Assembly: GCA_020631735.1 (NCBI GenBank)
Contig: CM036201.1
Span: 79,336,502 to 79,400,501, forward strand
From: Saccharum officinarum
Taxonomy: Eukaryota > Streptophyta > Magnoliopsida > Poales > Poaceae
Direction of reading: 5' to 3'
Length of the DNA: 64,000 nucleotides
Positions 35,501 to 47,730 of this stretch are shown here, one piece after another (within the stretch, counting starts at the first letter, position 1; every line of letters begins with the position of its first letter). The notes beneath the pieces were generated by a model, which made no database searches, was not told where the DNA came from, and saw only the letters and a list, made by a program, of their open reading frames with translations. The position numbers were made by a program, and so were the translations under genes.

Positions 35501-35786
35501 TAGTATCTTCCTTTATCCAAACAATCTGCTTTCCATTTACCATTACCATTACAGTACATAATTAACCAGATCGGCTTGTGGAAACATTGGACCTGCATGC
35601 TACAACACCCAAAGCAAAGTACTAGTACTGAAGGAAATTAAATGTTCGTTCTGCCACTAACAGTACCTGAACTACTTTACTTCTGAGATTAATTCTGCAT
35701 GCATATACTACCACTAGTAATAACTAACTGACGCCACATTCGATCTACATAAACTGGGCGTGCGTGAAACCCCAATAATACTTTTT

Positions 35787-37247
35787 TTAATACTTGTCAT
35801 TAGCTTGGTTCTTGGGCGCGCGACTAATTGCCTTGAGGGAAACGACGATGACAGGGTACTTGGTCTTCACTTTCTGGAGGTGCACCGCGACGTTCTTGGC
35901 ATACAGCTCGAAGAGGTCGTCAAGTACGTGCTCGCCGAAGTGGTGCGCGATGAGCGGCCCGATCACGGCCCTGATGGACTTGGCGACGTTGACGCCGCTC
36001 TGGACGCCGTCGAGCACGAGGTCGCCGTCGTCGTCCTCCGTGTCGTCGTGCGGATCCCAGTTGGACTCGAAGAGCTGGATGTGGGTGACGTCGAACGCCT
36101 GGCTCTGCCTGATCACGTCCCTCACCTCGTCCACCGACGGCGCGTAGAACGGCAGGTTGAACGAGTCCAGCTTCTCCTTCTCCACACGGCCCTGCCATGG
36201 CGCCATGCATGCAAATGCATCAGCTAGGAAGCTAGCAGTAGCTAGGGTTCATCAGCTCAGTTCAGGAGTTTCATTGATGGATGATGTTGCACAAGAGAAC
36301 AGAAAACAACAGAACAAGCAGACCTCTTTGACGAGGGACTGAAGAGCCTGCGCGAGGAGCCCCCACATGTAGCTGACCTCGCCACGGAGCACGTCCTTGT
36401 TCTTCCTGCCGAGGAACGCCAGCACCATCTGGCCACCGGACACGAGCTCCATGTGGCGCATCCTGAGGAACAGCGAGAAGTCCTCCTGGAACTGCCTCCG
36501 GTACAGCGCCACCACCGCCGGCGGCGTGGTCTCCCAGATGTACATGTTGCCCTCGTTGAGGACGGCGCCCCCGGCGAGCTCGTCGGGGACCTTGGAGCGC
36601 CACATGAGGCAGTAGGAGGAGTGGAAGAGGTGGACGCAGCGGCCCGGGAACAGCCGGGTGTAGAAGGAGCCCGGCAGCCCGGCGACGTAGTACGGCGGCA
36701 GCGCGTCCCCCTTGTCCTTGGCGGCCAGCTTCTTGAACAGCTCCAGCGACTGGAACACGAGGTTGAAGTCGTTCCCGGGGAGGTCGTTCAGGAAGAACTG
36801 CACGTGCGTCGCCGGCGGTTGGGCGCCGGCGGCGGCCATCGTCGCCAGCTCGTCTCGGCGATCAGCGACGGCTCCAAGCACCTCGGAGACGACGAGCAGC
36901 GTGTTGGGCCCCGACGAGCAGCCGAGGTCCGCGACGACCATGGCGCCGCCGCCGGAGGAGAGCGACGACGCGTGCGCCGCCGCCACGGCCTTGTGCAGCA
37001 CCGGCCTCGTCTTCAGTATGGACTTCTCCTGAGGAACATGTATTGTTGAGACGTACGAGCATGCATATGCGGCTATGCATACATACAGGTCCACACATGC
37101 GCGTATGCAACATGAGCAGATTGGCTGAGACGACATGCATGATGTAGAAGAAGAAGCATAGCTACAGTGTACCTGAAGCCTGGAGTTGGAGGCGTAGCTG
37201 TCCTCGCCGTCGCCCCGGCTCATGTGGAGGTCGCGCTCTACCTTCAT
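35787..37247 (-). CDS. SABATH-family carboxyl methyltransferase
   Basis: SABATH enzymes transfer a methyl group from SAM to the carboxylate of salicylate, jasmonate, benzoate, anthranilate or related acids, giving volatile esters. Exons are 37173-37247, 36324-37028 and 35787-36191, all GT-AG and phase 0, coding 394 residues (family 360-390). Seen are the N-terminal MSRGDGEDSYASNSRLQ with the conserved Gln25, the SAM motif DLGCSSGPN at 59-67, LNDLPGNDFN at 105-114, and SSYCLMW at 162-168, where the family's substrate-contacting Met and Trp lie. ATG 37247 gives the usual MKVERDLHM start; a second ATG at 37223 would remove eight residues. No break is seen. The substrate cannot be fixed from sequence; salicylate, benzoate and anthranilate are all possible. 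Confidence 0.9.
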
Positions 37248-37360
37248 GGCTACCTTAGCTAGCTAGCTAATGGCCAGGTGCTGCTGAAGAGTGAGAAGCT
37301 TGCTTGCTTTATCACTCTGCTGTGGTAGTTTGCAGAGCAGGAGAGGGGAGGGCTTCTCAA

Positions 37361-37366
37361 TTTATA
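37361..37366 (-). promoter_or_regulatory. TATA box of the SABATH gene
   Basis: The minus strand reads CCTATAAATTGAG about 115 bp upstream of ATG 37247, leaving a leader of roughly 80 bases. Confidence 0.6.
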
Positions 37367-37379
37367 GGCCCAGCCTGCC

Positions 37380-38420
37380 AATCAGCACTCAGCACAACAC
37401 AAGCTAAAAATTAACACTGATCTGCTGCACTTAACTAACCCAAACTGACGTTGCTTTAGGGTTTAGCTTTTCCCTCCCGGTGTCCATCCTACTACGTGTT
37501 TGGCGTTCAAATCACAGACGCAGCTTCGTCATGCCTTCCATTATCCACCTGGACCCCTTTCTCGTTGGACGTCGGTGGTGTCCCTGTTCCAACCCTATCA
37601 TATATCATTATCATATTATTCAGCAGCATGTGCATATTAGGCACAAACTCAAAATTATTTTATATATGATGATCAATAGAATCCACACACGTGTTTAATT
37701 TGCAGTTCCTTGCCGCCGTATATATAGGAAATGTACATGTCGCAACGTTGACGAACCGTGTGTGAACAGGAAATGGCATTGGTCCTTTAGGATTGACCAT
37801 AATCGAGCGACCAATCTGAACCACTTATAATTAGATATAAAAGTGGTGGTGTGATGCAGATGTTAAACAGAGTAGCGATTTTCTTTCAAGTGCATTTTCT
37901 TTACTTACCATAATGCCCTTACGTCCCTTTCTACGATGCCTTAGGGACCTGGGCTCACAAACCATATATAGCAATGTTACAAATTAAGTATGATTCCAAG
38001 CAAAAGCATCAAGATTCAGTATTACTCCTTCCATCCCAAATTATAAGTCGCTTTGCCTTTTTTTTTGGTACATCCCTTCCCCGTCCCATCGAGAAAGAGA
38101 ATTAACGAATCTTAAGGCAAAGGGGCGAGAACCGCAAGGTCCGGCTACTCTTGCTCCGGGTTTTCACGAGAGAACCAAATTCAAGTTGGTCGTGAAGATT
38201 ATGATTTGGGCTAGCATAGCGGCTCTAATATGTATTGAAACAAATGACACAATTGTTGGACAAATCTCCAAGGCGCAAATCGTCTAGGTACGGTGACACG
38301 TGATGAAATAAATAAGAAGTACATTATGTTACGACGTACATGCACATTTGTGTAGAAAAAGAAAAGAAAAATACTGATGAACAACAGTGTGGTTTCTAAA
38401 AAAATCACTCTTAAACACTT
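37380..38420. other. SABATH upstream region and intergenic DNA
   Basis: No gene is seen. A truncated Stowaway-type end (TACTCCTTCCATCCCAAATTA) lies at about 38024. It is followed by a GC-richer ~150-bp block of unlike composition (38060-38200) that I cannot identify. Confidence 0.4.
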
Positions 38421-38990
38421 ATAACGTATATTTCAAGTGTATGTTCTGACTGTTTCATCAATTTTATGTTGCAAATATTTCATCTGCATGTTGCAAAAGT
38501 TGATCTGGATGTTGCATATATATGCATGGTTGCAAGATTATGTTTTTAAGTGTTTTCAGTTGCTTCAAACGTATGTTTCAAGTGTTTCATCTAGATGTTG
38601 CAAATATTTTGCAATGGCTACACACGTGTTTTCCTGGTGTTTCAGACGTATGTTGCAAGTGTTTTAGTTGTTTCGAATGTATGTTATAAGTGTTTCATCT
38701 GGATGTTGCAAAAGTAGATGTGGTTTTACGACACATGTTGCAATGTGACCCAAATGTCGTCATGCATGCGCGTGGGAAGTAGAGGGATGGGAAGCGGAGG
38801 GGGATGGCAACAGTGGCATGGTTGGTCCCTGCTTGTGCGTGCAGCAGGGCACGGGCTGTCCCCTTTGTTACAACAGTTTACTGGCTGGGTGAGAGTTACG
38901 GGTGGAACCAGATAATTTTATAGGCTAGGTAGGAGCTACGTCCGACCACCTCTTGGAGTCGGACGTCCGAGCGCTAGCGTCTCCCTCATT
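38420..38990. repeat. Second copy of the TTGCAAGTGTTTCA-type repeat
   Basis: It repeats the motifs of 17888-18260 (ATGTTGCAAAAGT, GTTTCATCTGGATG, TGCAATGGCTACACACGTG) and extends further, into a GC-richer tail ending near GGACGTCCGAGCGCTAGCG. Confidence 0.6.
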
Positions 38991-40063
38991 CCAAAGGGAC
39001 CTAAAAGGGTGTGGAATAAGGATGGCAGTGGGGCCAGTTCGGGTTGGATATCCATGGATTTCGGGTCTAGTGGTTTTGGGTTCGGAATCTGGTTTTCGCC
39101 CATGGATTTTCGAGTTCGGATACCTAAAAGTCAGCGGATTTTCGATTTCACCCGCGGATCACCATCAGGCCCCGAAACAATTTGGCCCACTAGGCCCATC
39201 AATGACCCTAGGAATTTAAACCTCACACCTCAATCCCTCTCCCTCACGACCCTCACCCAACTCGGCGCCCAACGGGCGACGGCCGCCGCGCACTCGGGAG
39301 CAAGCGCGCAGCCGCGAAGGCCACTCGCGCACTGCGCTGGACGCCAGTCACCAAGAGCCCTCGCCGTCCTTTCTGTATCTATCTCTCTGTGGCGCGTCCC
39401 TCCCCAACGAGGCACCGATGGCCGCCTACCCGCCTCTGTGCCTTGTCTGCCGCCCGCCGCACAACAGGCAGCACCGCCTGCCGGCCATCGCCCACCTATA
39501 CATGTCTCTATACGTTTCAATAATCATGAAAAATCTTCCTTAATAACTCATATACCAATAACACTACCAATTTTTTTAAAATTAATTAATATCCATAACA
39601 ATAATTATGTAAGTTGTTATTGGATAAAATTTATGTATTTTGACTAAACATTTTTACACATCTATATTGATACCATATTTTTTTTTGTAAAAAGTACTAC
39701 TACACATATACTTCTTTGTTAGAGGAAATTCAAAATCTTGAGCTGCAGAGGTGGTTAGCATTGACCAAAGATAGCTATGGCCTCCCTTTTTTTAGAAAAA
39801 ACTTGGAGTAAACACAACGATATTAAGCGTCAATATTAATACCCTCTTAAGGCTACCATTGTTAGCCCCTCCAAGATCTCACTTCAAACTCCATCACCAA
39901 TCTTGGGTGGTGTGGCATAGACTTAAATGGGTATTTATAACATGCTAGTACTAATTTATGACCAAATAATAGCCTTATTTTTTATAAAATGGAAAAGGAG
40001 TTTGAGTAAAAGGTACAATAAGTACAAGGGTTTCAACTTATCATGCAGATACAAAATTTATAG
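38991..40063. other. Intergenic, decayed repeats
   Basis: 39040-39150 resembles the CCCGAA minisatellite in reverse. 39240-39500 is GC-rich and leader-like, with no supported protein. The remainder is AT-rich without recognised features. Confidence 0.4.
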
Positions 40064-40066
40064 TAA

Positions 40067-40309
40067 GGGCCGGTTTAGTTGCAAAATATTTTATAAAATA
40101 ACACTGTAGCAAATTTTGTTGTTATTTGGTAATTAGTGTCCAATCAGGGTCTAATTAGGCTTAAAAGATTCGTCTCGTCCATTTCGTCTAAACTGTGTAA
40201 TTAGTTTTATTTTTTATCTATATTTAATATTTCATGCATGCGTCTAAAGATTCGATGTGACGGGGAATGTTGAAAAATTTTGCAAAATTTTTGGTATCTA
40301 AACAGGGCC
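40067..40309. mobile_element. Tourist-like MITE, 243 bp, TAA target duplication
   Basis: The ends are GGGCCGGTTTAGTTGC and CTAAACAGGGCC. TAA flanks both sides (40064-40066 and 40310-40312). Its body closely matches the copy at 16605-16847, including ATTAGGCTTAAAAGATT and GATTCGATGTGACGG. Confidence 0.85.
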
Positions 40310-40312
40310 TAA

Positions 40313-41118
40313 CTAACAAATTCAAAACCAAGATTGGTGATGTTAAGAATGCAATTAACCAACAGCTAGATATATATTGTACCTTAAGCTAGCTAAGGGC
40401 CAACTAAATGCATCTTATTGAAGGCCAACGGAGGTACCATGCAGAGGGATAAAAGAAACATGGGTATGGATGGAATATTAAAAAGCATGTACTAGAGTAC
40501 ATTATAAATTTATCATAACTAGGGTGATCCCCGCCAGGACTAATCGAAACATATGATATGATCGTTGAATAAATAAATAAATCTCCCAACCACAAGTTGT
40601 CTATATGCATGTGAGCTAGGTCACATTACAAATTATAACACATAGACGTGTTTGATAGTCTATGAATACCGTGTTATAGAATGAACAAAGGAAGAGACCA
40701 CAAAGACAAATATATAATTAGATCGGTTAAGTATGTACGCACTAAACACGAACTCTAAGAGACTAGTACGTAAGACCATGTGTGGAAGCATGTACGGATG
40801 GATGAACAGGTAATACTAGTAGCCGGGACCATTCGGTTACACACGCGAAAGCTGCGTACGGGAGTACTAGATAGAGTACATGTATGTATTCTGGCGATGC
40901 ATGAGCGGGTGTACGTTTTACATGTGTATCGGTAAGGTGTTAATCATGCATTTAATTATCTGCGTGCCGTACGCTTGGTTGCTTTGCTTGACACGGAGTG
41001 ATGATGAGCGTGAGCGGCACCGTGTAAGTGTATATACCCCTCAGATCACCAACCAAACGTCCAAACCTTGTCGTAGTCGTAGGTATAGCAGACGCATCAT
41101 CAGGCACCCAACCCAGAC
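40313..41118. other. Intergenic, no gene recognised
   Basis: AT-rich DNA with no supported gene or repeat. Confidence 0.4.
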
Positions 41119-41697
41119 CTTGTTTAGATTGAAAAAAATTTCAAACCGATGAATAGTACCACTTTCGTCTTATTTGACAAATATTGTCCAAGCGTGGACC
41201 AACTAGACTCAAAAGATTCATCTCGTGATTTCCAACTAAACTGTGTAATTAGTTATTTTTTTACCTACATTTAATACTCCATGCAAGCGGCTAAAAATTG
41301 ATGTGATGAAGAGAGTGAAAAAACTTGGAATTTTAAGGGGAACTAAACAGGGCCCAGCCCGCTTTCTGTACATACGTGTTCCAACAGGCAGCTAGCTTGT
41401 TTAGATTGAAAAAAATTTCAAACCGATGAATAGTACCACTTTCGTCTTATTTGACAAATATTGTCCAAGCGTGGACCAACTAGACTCAAAAGATTCATCT
41501 CGTGATTTCCAACTAAACTGTGTAATTAGTTATTTTTTTACCTACATTTAATACTCCATGCAAGCGGCTAAAAATTGATGTGACGAAATGAGAGTGAAAA
41601 AAGCTTGGAAGTAAGATTTAACGGGGAACTAAACAGGGCCCGAGCCGGCGACTTTCTCGTATACATGTAACATGTGGTTCCAGACAGGGCAGCTAGA
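41119..41697. mobile_element. Tourist-like MITE duplicated in tandem with its flank
   Basis: Unit 1 starts CTTGTTTAGATTGAAAAAAA at 41119 and unit 2 starts with the same bases at 41396, a period of 277. Each holds an element ending GGAACTAAACAGGGCCC, then related flank with TACAT..., GTTCCA and GGCAGCTAG. The two MITE bodies are nearly identical. The flank is included, so this is a segmental duplication and not two insertions. Confidence 0.85.
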
Positions 41698-42052
41698 CCT
41701 GAGATGCCTGCAGCGCTGTGCTGCCTCGAGCGTGTCTGCGGACGACGGAGACCGGCGCCGGGCGACCGTACGCTGTACCTGCGACGTCCACGTCCTCGTC
41801 CTACGACGTTTTAAGCATGCGGCGGCGGCGCTAATTAATTGCATTCTTTAATAAAAATAGTCGTGCAGCGTGCGACGACCTAGTACTTGGACCTACTTCC
41901 CGTCGGTTATCTGCTGGTCGCGTGTGTGTCTGATGCACGTACACGATGATAGTATGCATGATGCGGCTGCCGTTGTCGTCACCGCTACAACGCCAGCAAA
42001 ATGACGCGGCCACACGAACACGTACTGTAGGCACACGAGAGGCGTGCAGTAA

Positions 42053-42217
42053 GGGCAGTCTCAACGGTTTTATCATAGTTTTATGAGTATTAATTGTGCT
42101 GATGTGACACCATATTAATGAAAAGAGATGATAAAAGTTTTATGAAACTCTTCTGCACTGTTTTTAAAATCTGAATGTGTTAGAAACAGTGCCATGAAAT
42201 TCCCACTAAGACTGGTC
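42053..42217. mobile_element. Small Tourist-type MITE, 165 bp, TAA duplication
   Basis: The ends GGGCAGTCTCAACGG and, read inward, GACCAGTCTTAGTGG form imperfect inverted repeats. TAA lies on both sides (42050-42052 and 42218-42220). Confidence 0.75.
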
Positions 42218-42313
42218 TAATATCCGGCCCGGCCGGCTGATGGAAACGCGCGTACAACGGTGTGGATCCCATCCAATCCGATCCCGTCAGTACCCCTTTA
42301 TTACTCCTATATA

Positions 42314-42535
42314 CTCTCCCCGTCCCATTGAAAATATCGTTTTTTTTAACTTTTAGACTTCTTGTTTGACTGTTCAACTTATTTAAAAATTTTGTATAAA
42401 TATAATTTATTTTGTTATGACATATTTTATCGTTAGAGATACTTTAATAATGATTTATTTATTTTATTATTTGCATAAAAAATTGAATAAGATGAACGGT
42501 TAAATAAGAAGTCTAAAAGTAAAAAACGACACTTT
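42314..42535. mobile_element. Stowaway-like element, right end worn
   Basis: CTCTCCCCGTCCCATTGAAAA opens the element. Its subterminal TTTTTAACTTTTAGACTTCTT is answered by AAGAAGTCTAAAAGTAAAAAA near 42510. The outermost right bases are lost. Confidence 0.6.
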
Positions 42536-42639
42536 AACTGCTGCTCCAGGAAAGCATACGGATGTTTCTTACTTCTATGTTCTGATTGAGCTGCTGTCGT
42601 CTGTCATGTTTACTTATCTCTCTCGGTAGGTACATTAGA

Positions 42640-43580
42640 CTATCTGCACTCATGTTACTCTAAATCCATACTCTAAAAGGAATATTCCGTCATAGTCATC
42701 AAGATTCTCTCATCTATATCATTTTCTCCCGCACTCATCCAACCTCTATATCTCTACTCTATATCAACCACCATATATTTTATTCAACAATCCCAACTAC
42801 CATTTCCTCTCTCCTCATTTTTTTCCTTTTCTTTTCCTTTTCTTTTTCTTTCTTTTCCACTCTCTCTCTCACGAGTACGAGGCGTCAGGCCGTCCCTCTC
42901 TCGGCGAGCGCGAGGCGAGGCGTGGGCGGACGGCGCGCGGCGGCCTGGCCAGCGGCCTCGCGAGCGCAGGCGGCCGGCAGTGGGGGCGGTCGTCGGTGGC
43001 GCGGCGAGGCGAGGCTGACGCCGGCGAGCGCGGCTCCGGCGGCGCGACTCCGGGCGAGCGCGGCTCCGGCGCGGGGAGATGGCGCGGGGAGGCGGGCTCC
43101 TCTGCTCCACCGGCGGCGCGACTTCGGACGAGCGCGGCTCCGGCACGGGGAGATGGCACGGGGAGGCGGGCTCCTCTGCTCCACCGGCGGCGCGACTCCG
43201 GGCGAGCGCGGCTCCGGCGCGGGGAGATGGCGCGGGCTCCGGCACCGGCGACTCGATTCCTCGGTGGCGCTGCTCCTCCACGGTCGAGCAGGCGAGAGGA
43301 CGCCGCGCGGGCGGCCGGCGAGGCGAGGTGGACGCGCGGGTGGCCTACGCGACGCGGGCGAGGTGGACGAGGACGAGTAGGGTCGGAGGAGGACGACGCG
43401 TGGGCCCCGCGTGGCGTATACCGGACTCTCCGTACGTCCGCCACAGCTAGCGGTCGAGAGCCCTTCCGGAATTTTACCAGGGCCTTTACCGTCCCCGCTG
43501 CGGGAGTTTCACACGCTATACGTGTTTGGCGGATGCATTTACAGGTCCCGCTACGGACAGTCTTACATGCGGCGTCCACG
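42640..43580. other. GC-rich locus with long shadow frames, no gene supported
   Basis: 42890-43440 is extremely GC-rich and open in several frames on both strands at once, which indicates composition and not coding. The predicted peptides are simple R/A/P/G-rich strings without a domain. The AT-rich start and the conserved-looking right edge suggest a decayed transposon. Confidence 0.5.
43017..43265. repeat. 74-bp GC-rich tandem repeat, about 3 copies
   Basis: GGCGCGAC recurs at 43041, 43115 and 43189. Each is followed by GAGCGCGGCTCCGGC, a GGGGAGATGGC segment and GGGCTCCTCTGCTCCACCGG. Confidence 0.85.
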
Positions 43581-43740
43581 TGGTTGTGCAAACGACAAAT
43601 ACAATGTTTCACTCACTATCAAATCATTCAAAACAACAGAGGTAAAAAAAATCATTCAAAACACACAAGAGAGATGTTTCATTCACGGATGATGCTATGT
43701 TTCACTCATAATCAATCAAAACAACGAGAGAAAGAGTTAC
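43581..43740. repeat. Block homologous to 21240-21600
   Basis: It shares ATGTTTCACTCACTATCAA, TCAAAACAAC, GATGTTTCATTCAC and a final AGAAAGAG-like tract with the earlier locus, but lacks the MITE found there. Confidence 0.7.
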
Positions 43741-43774
43741 TCCCTCCGTTCTAAATTATATTTCGTTTAACTTT
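43741..43774. mobile_element. Truncated Stowaway-type end
   Basis: CTCCCTCCGTTCTAAATTATA is a standard Stowaway terminus. It breaks off exactly where the retroelement LTR begins at 43775. Confidence 0.6.
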
Positions 43775-44556
43775 TGTTGATGCAAAAGTGGATCTGCAAA
43801 CACAAAGGGCTAATACCCAATCCGATATCCAAAGCGTGCCAGTCGATTTGACCTGTTAATCGACAAGGATGAAAATTCGAGTACTTTGGTCCTGACAACA
43901 GCGATACGCTCGGAAGCCACAGCCAAGAGGTATCCACGCGGAACTCGAGGATCATTGAAGGTCGCACTGAAGCGATGCAGCTCGTCGAATCGATGAGAAC
44001 TCATAAAAAGAAATATATGCAAATTGACGAAGTCGCCGAAAAGTAAGTAGATGCAAATAGGAGTAAAATTGGTTTGATATTGATTGATTCATCTTACATT
44101 GTCCCTCAGTCTATATTTATACCCTAATCTGAGGAAACATAACCAGACACGACTAGGACACTGAGTCCATATCTAAGGAAAAACGTGACTCTTACATGAA
44201 TCATACTCTAACAAATACAGAAAAGGAAATCAACACCTATCTACTTCCCTGTCCGCCTTAATTACGATGAAATTTTCATCGACCTCCTCTCTATCGGCAT
44301 GCTTCCCGTCATCACAAGCTTCATCGACAGCTGTCTTTAGATCTTCTTTCATCAGCATCGGCAATAACATCTCCGATCTTGCCAGCAACTCCTCTGAGTC
44401 TAAGTCCACCTTTCCATCGGTCACCACCATTCATCAGCAACAATCCTCACAAGCTGATCTTCATCGGCATCCTTCTACCAGCGTAATACAATAACTTTCC
44501 TTCTGCCAATTAGCCCACTATGATCATCTTGACACGTGCCAAAAGCGGTGTCAACA
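43775..44556 (-). mobile_element. 3' LTR of a minus-strand LTR retrotransposon (Ty3/gypsy, Tat-like inferred)
   Basis: The 782-bp LTR is bounded by perfect TGTTGA...TCAACA. Just beyond its right border, the minus strand reads CTCCGAAATTGGGGGGCATG, a good polypurine tract, so the element runs on the minus strand with its body at higher coordinates. The rest is covered or displaced by later insertions. Assignment to the Tat lineage is inferred from the antisense gene next to the 3' LTR. No pol is visible to confirm it. Confidence 0.65.
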
Positions 44557-44986
44557 CATGCCCCCCAATTTCGGAGTATAAAATCATTGATGTTCCGAAA
44601 TTTACTCTAGACAACGATTGCCTTTACCCAATTATCTTAATTCATCCTCCGAGCATGACATAATTGTTTTATCAAATCCAATCAAATCCAGTCCTGATTC
44701 ACGCGTCTCAGTAAATATCACACAATCTTCAACTACTCTCGTTCCGATTATGGTTAATATATAAAAACAATAGTTCATCGGCAAGAATCTAGCACAGTAA
44801 CGCCGCCGATCTCGGAATTAGAACATCCTGTACCGAGATTTCTTCTGAGTCATGATTGCTTGCCATCAAATCACCTGCATAATCCCTCAATTATCGTGTG
44901 AACAGTTACCATATCCATCTGAACTACCTCGACCTACACGCGTGCGACAGAGAGATAAGTTCAGAATGCCCCTATTCCAATCGGCC

Positions 44987-44994
44987 TATAAATA
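44987..44994 (+). promoter_or_regulatory. TATA box for the antisense mobile-domain gene
   Basis: CTATAAATAAATC lies about 66-73 bp before ATG 45060 on the plus strand, opposite to the retroelement's own direction. Confidence 0.5.
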
Positions 44995-45059
44995 AATCTC
45001 TCCCAAATGCTCGTCTTCTACCCTTAGACTCCAACCTTCAACATTCTCTCTTTCCAGCA

Positions 45060-47730
45060 ATGACCCCGACGAACAACCGTGCGACCTCAACCAGCAAGAA
45101 CCTTCCCCAGCGGCAACCTCGAGTCTCCAGCTACGCCTCCATCCTTCTCAAGACAATGGCAATCAACTTCGACGTCCCTGCGGTTTATTTCACCTTCATC
45201 CCTTTTTACTGCGATTCCTTTTGCCCTTGCAAGTTCATATAGTTGGTGATTTTTTTCTCTTTTCCTCTGTTCTTTTGATCCTCCAAACTTAGGAACTATG
45301 CAACAAGTTAGTTATCCCAACCAATCAGCCGCACATCCAATGTCTAGGCCCAATGGGCAACCCAGATCCAACCGATTTGATCAATGCAGAGACTAACAGA
45401 ATTCCCTTCAGAGCCCAGAATTTCTCTTTAAATTTATGGAAAGATACCTTCTGATCTTGGCCTAAAACCACCAAGGGGTGGAAAGATTGGTATCTGAGGG
45501 TAATCGGGTCGATGCAAGTGTACTGGGCAGAGCGAAAGCTAGACCAATGCATCAGGCTGTCCATTGCCGATATGTAGAAGAATGAGTCGATGATGATTGC
45601 TGACGCTTATTTCTGGTCAGACACAATAAATACCTTCATGTTTAGACATGGCCCAGCTACTCCCACCCTTGCCGATGTATACATGCTCACCGGCTTAGAT
45701 ATTTCAACTGCCGATGAGGCCTCCATTTACGGCAGAAAATCTGAGTATAGGGTGAATACCTGTAACATCGGCGGTTGAACAGGGTATATTCAAGAATATA
45801 GGAGGACCGGGACAGTTGGTCAGAGACAACACGCCACATTCCTAAACATGTGGTTAGAAAAATTCATTTTCTGCGGTCGATCGGTAGGGCCAACCAAAGC
45901 TTACCTCCTCGCAGCTAAACTACTGGCCAACGGTGTAAGGTTCCCTCTTGGCCGATATCTTCTGAGCTCCACTTATCACCTTTTACATCAAGTGTCTCAG
46001 AAGCTTCTGCTTGGTGAACCCATCGGCAACTTAGGAGGCTCATGGTGGTTCATTAACATGTGGCTGAATGCCCACATGCACAAACGCTTGCAATGGGACT
46101 TCTTCGCCCAGCAATTCTCGCGAGATATCGCCGAAGAGTACGAACTTGGAGATGAAGAATCGGCAACACGCCCACCCCTCAATTTTGGTGAAGCCATAAT
46201 TGTTCTTCCTGGAACAGAGGCCAACGAAGATCAGATTGGCTGATTCTTCCAAAGCTTTTACAACGGTCTTTCCTGTGATCATCGGGCCTGGATGCCCTAC
46301 ATCGACGAAGAAACCAGATTCCCCCTTCTCTTCAATTTCGCCGATGATACCTTGAATAAGGATGATGAACTTATGATGGCCATCATTACTCCCCGGGCAA
46401 TCCCAGTGAATACATTTAGCAGTGAGAAAAACAACAACATCACCTATGAATTCTACAATCCATCGGCCGTATCACGTCAATTGGCCTTTGGACAGCTGCC
46501 AATTAAACTTTGTTTTGCCGATGTGATTAAACCGAGAGAAACAATCACTAGCGGAACGAACTGGAGCAGGGTAGTGCGACTCTCTCCTGATGTCGATGCT
46601 ACAGATGTTGATCTATCCACCTAGATGTCAGCCTCTTTTATCACTGAATCATATAAGTTATGGTGGCAAGAGTGGAAGGGACAATTATTTGCAACATCCG
46701 TTCATACATATCAGCATATGATTGACCCTGAGCATATCATTCCTGATGACGCAGTAAGTTTCTTTTAACACCCTTCTTCTTTTTTTCTTTTATATATCGG
46801 CAACTAACTTTCTTGTGATAGGTCGATGACCCAGCACCATCCATAAGCAGGAGTGGGAGACCCTTTGACCTTCGACCTGTATCCCCAATATCACCGATTG
46901 GCTACAACGCCCCTACCCTGGCTGCTCTGACTCATCAGAGAACCCGTGCCAAGAAAATCACTACCAAGCCAAAATTGGCTAAGGCTAGAGCCACTCTATC
47001 GGCTGCCGCTGCGACCCTGATAGAAGCGTTCAAGGTAACAACCCTGTTTATTCCAATTCATGCCAATCTCAGACTGTACTAACACTAATTTTTAGGATGT
47101 AAGAACTACTGCTAGATCATCATCGGCAACTCCTCCGGCATCAAGCACCACCATCTCTGACAAACCTTCAGAGGTATTCCTTCAACTCTACATTTAACTT
47201 GTTAAATATCATATCTTACACCCATTTTGCAGCAATAAATAGGTACATCAGCAAGTGTACCAGATGTCCAACCTTCACAACCAACAAGTGCCGATGCCCC
47301 CCAGCCAACCGTTGCTGAGGCCCAAACAAAGCGCAAAGCTTCAAAAGATACCGAGGCACAGCCAAAACGGCAGAAGTCCGTACCGATCCCAACATCTGAT
47401 CCAGCACCTCCGAGCTAACCAGAATCGGCTGATGCAACTAAGCAAGTAGTCGATCCTCCTGCACAGGGCACGTCATCGACCATCGTATCCCAAGGACCAA
47501 CTACCGATGAGACCATAGAGGAATTGCCATCAATCCTAGCACCAGTTAATCCTGAAGCTGAAAATATCCCATCGGCAAGCTCAGCCGATCCTTCACATGG
47601 CACACTCCAGGTCGCTTCCTCCAGTCAAAGATAAGAAATTACCTTGAAGCAAGTAAGCCGACTGACCTAGCCGATTTATAATATTCATACTTGTCCTTAA
47701 CTGACCCCTTTTCTTCTTTCAGGAACAAGA
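45060..47730 (+). pseudogene. Plant-mobile-domain (PMD) gene, antisense in a retroelement, broken
   Basis: The domain is the aminotransferase-like plant mobile domain, common in plant transposons and also in host MAIN-type proteins. The first exon starts at ATG 45060 (MTPTNNRATSTSK). The domain core runs 45520-46740, with ADAYFWSDTINTFMFRHGP, TPTLADVYMLTGLDIS, GSWWFINMWLNAH and CWSRVVRLSP-like words. After donor 46752 come further GT-AG exons (about 46822-47034, 47097-47173 and 47232-47636) rich in S/T/P/A and low in structure. Four stops cut the core (45574, 45776, 46241 and 46622). The last visible exon (from 47722) is cut by the LTR of copia element 1. Codon use and splice sites are gene-like, so it was once expressed. 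Confidence 0.75.

Noticed and set aside
38060..38200. Possible organelle-derived insert of unlike composition
   Set aside because: The block looks foreign to its surroundings, but I could not match it to any plastid or mitochondrial gene, so I do not call it.
42784..43754. Long GC-rich frames of 90-250 codons on both strands
   Set aside because: They overlap in up to five frames, consist of simple R/A/P/G strings and follow a 74-bp repeat; composition explains them.
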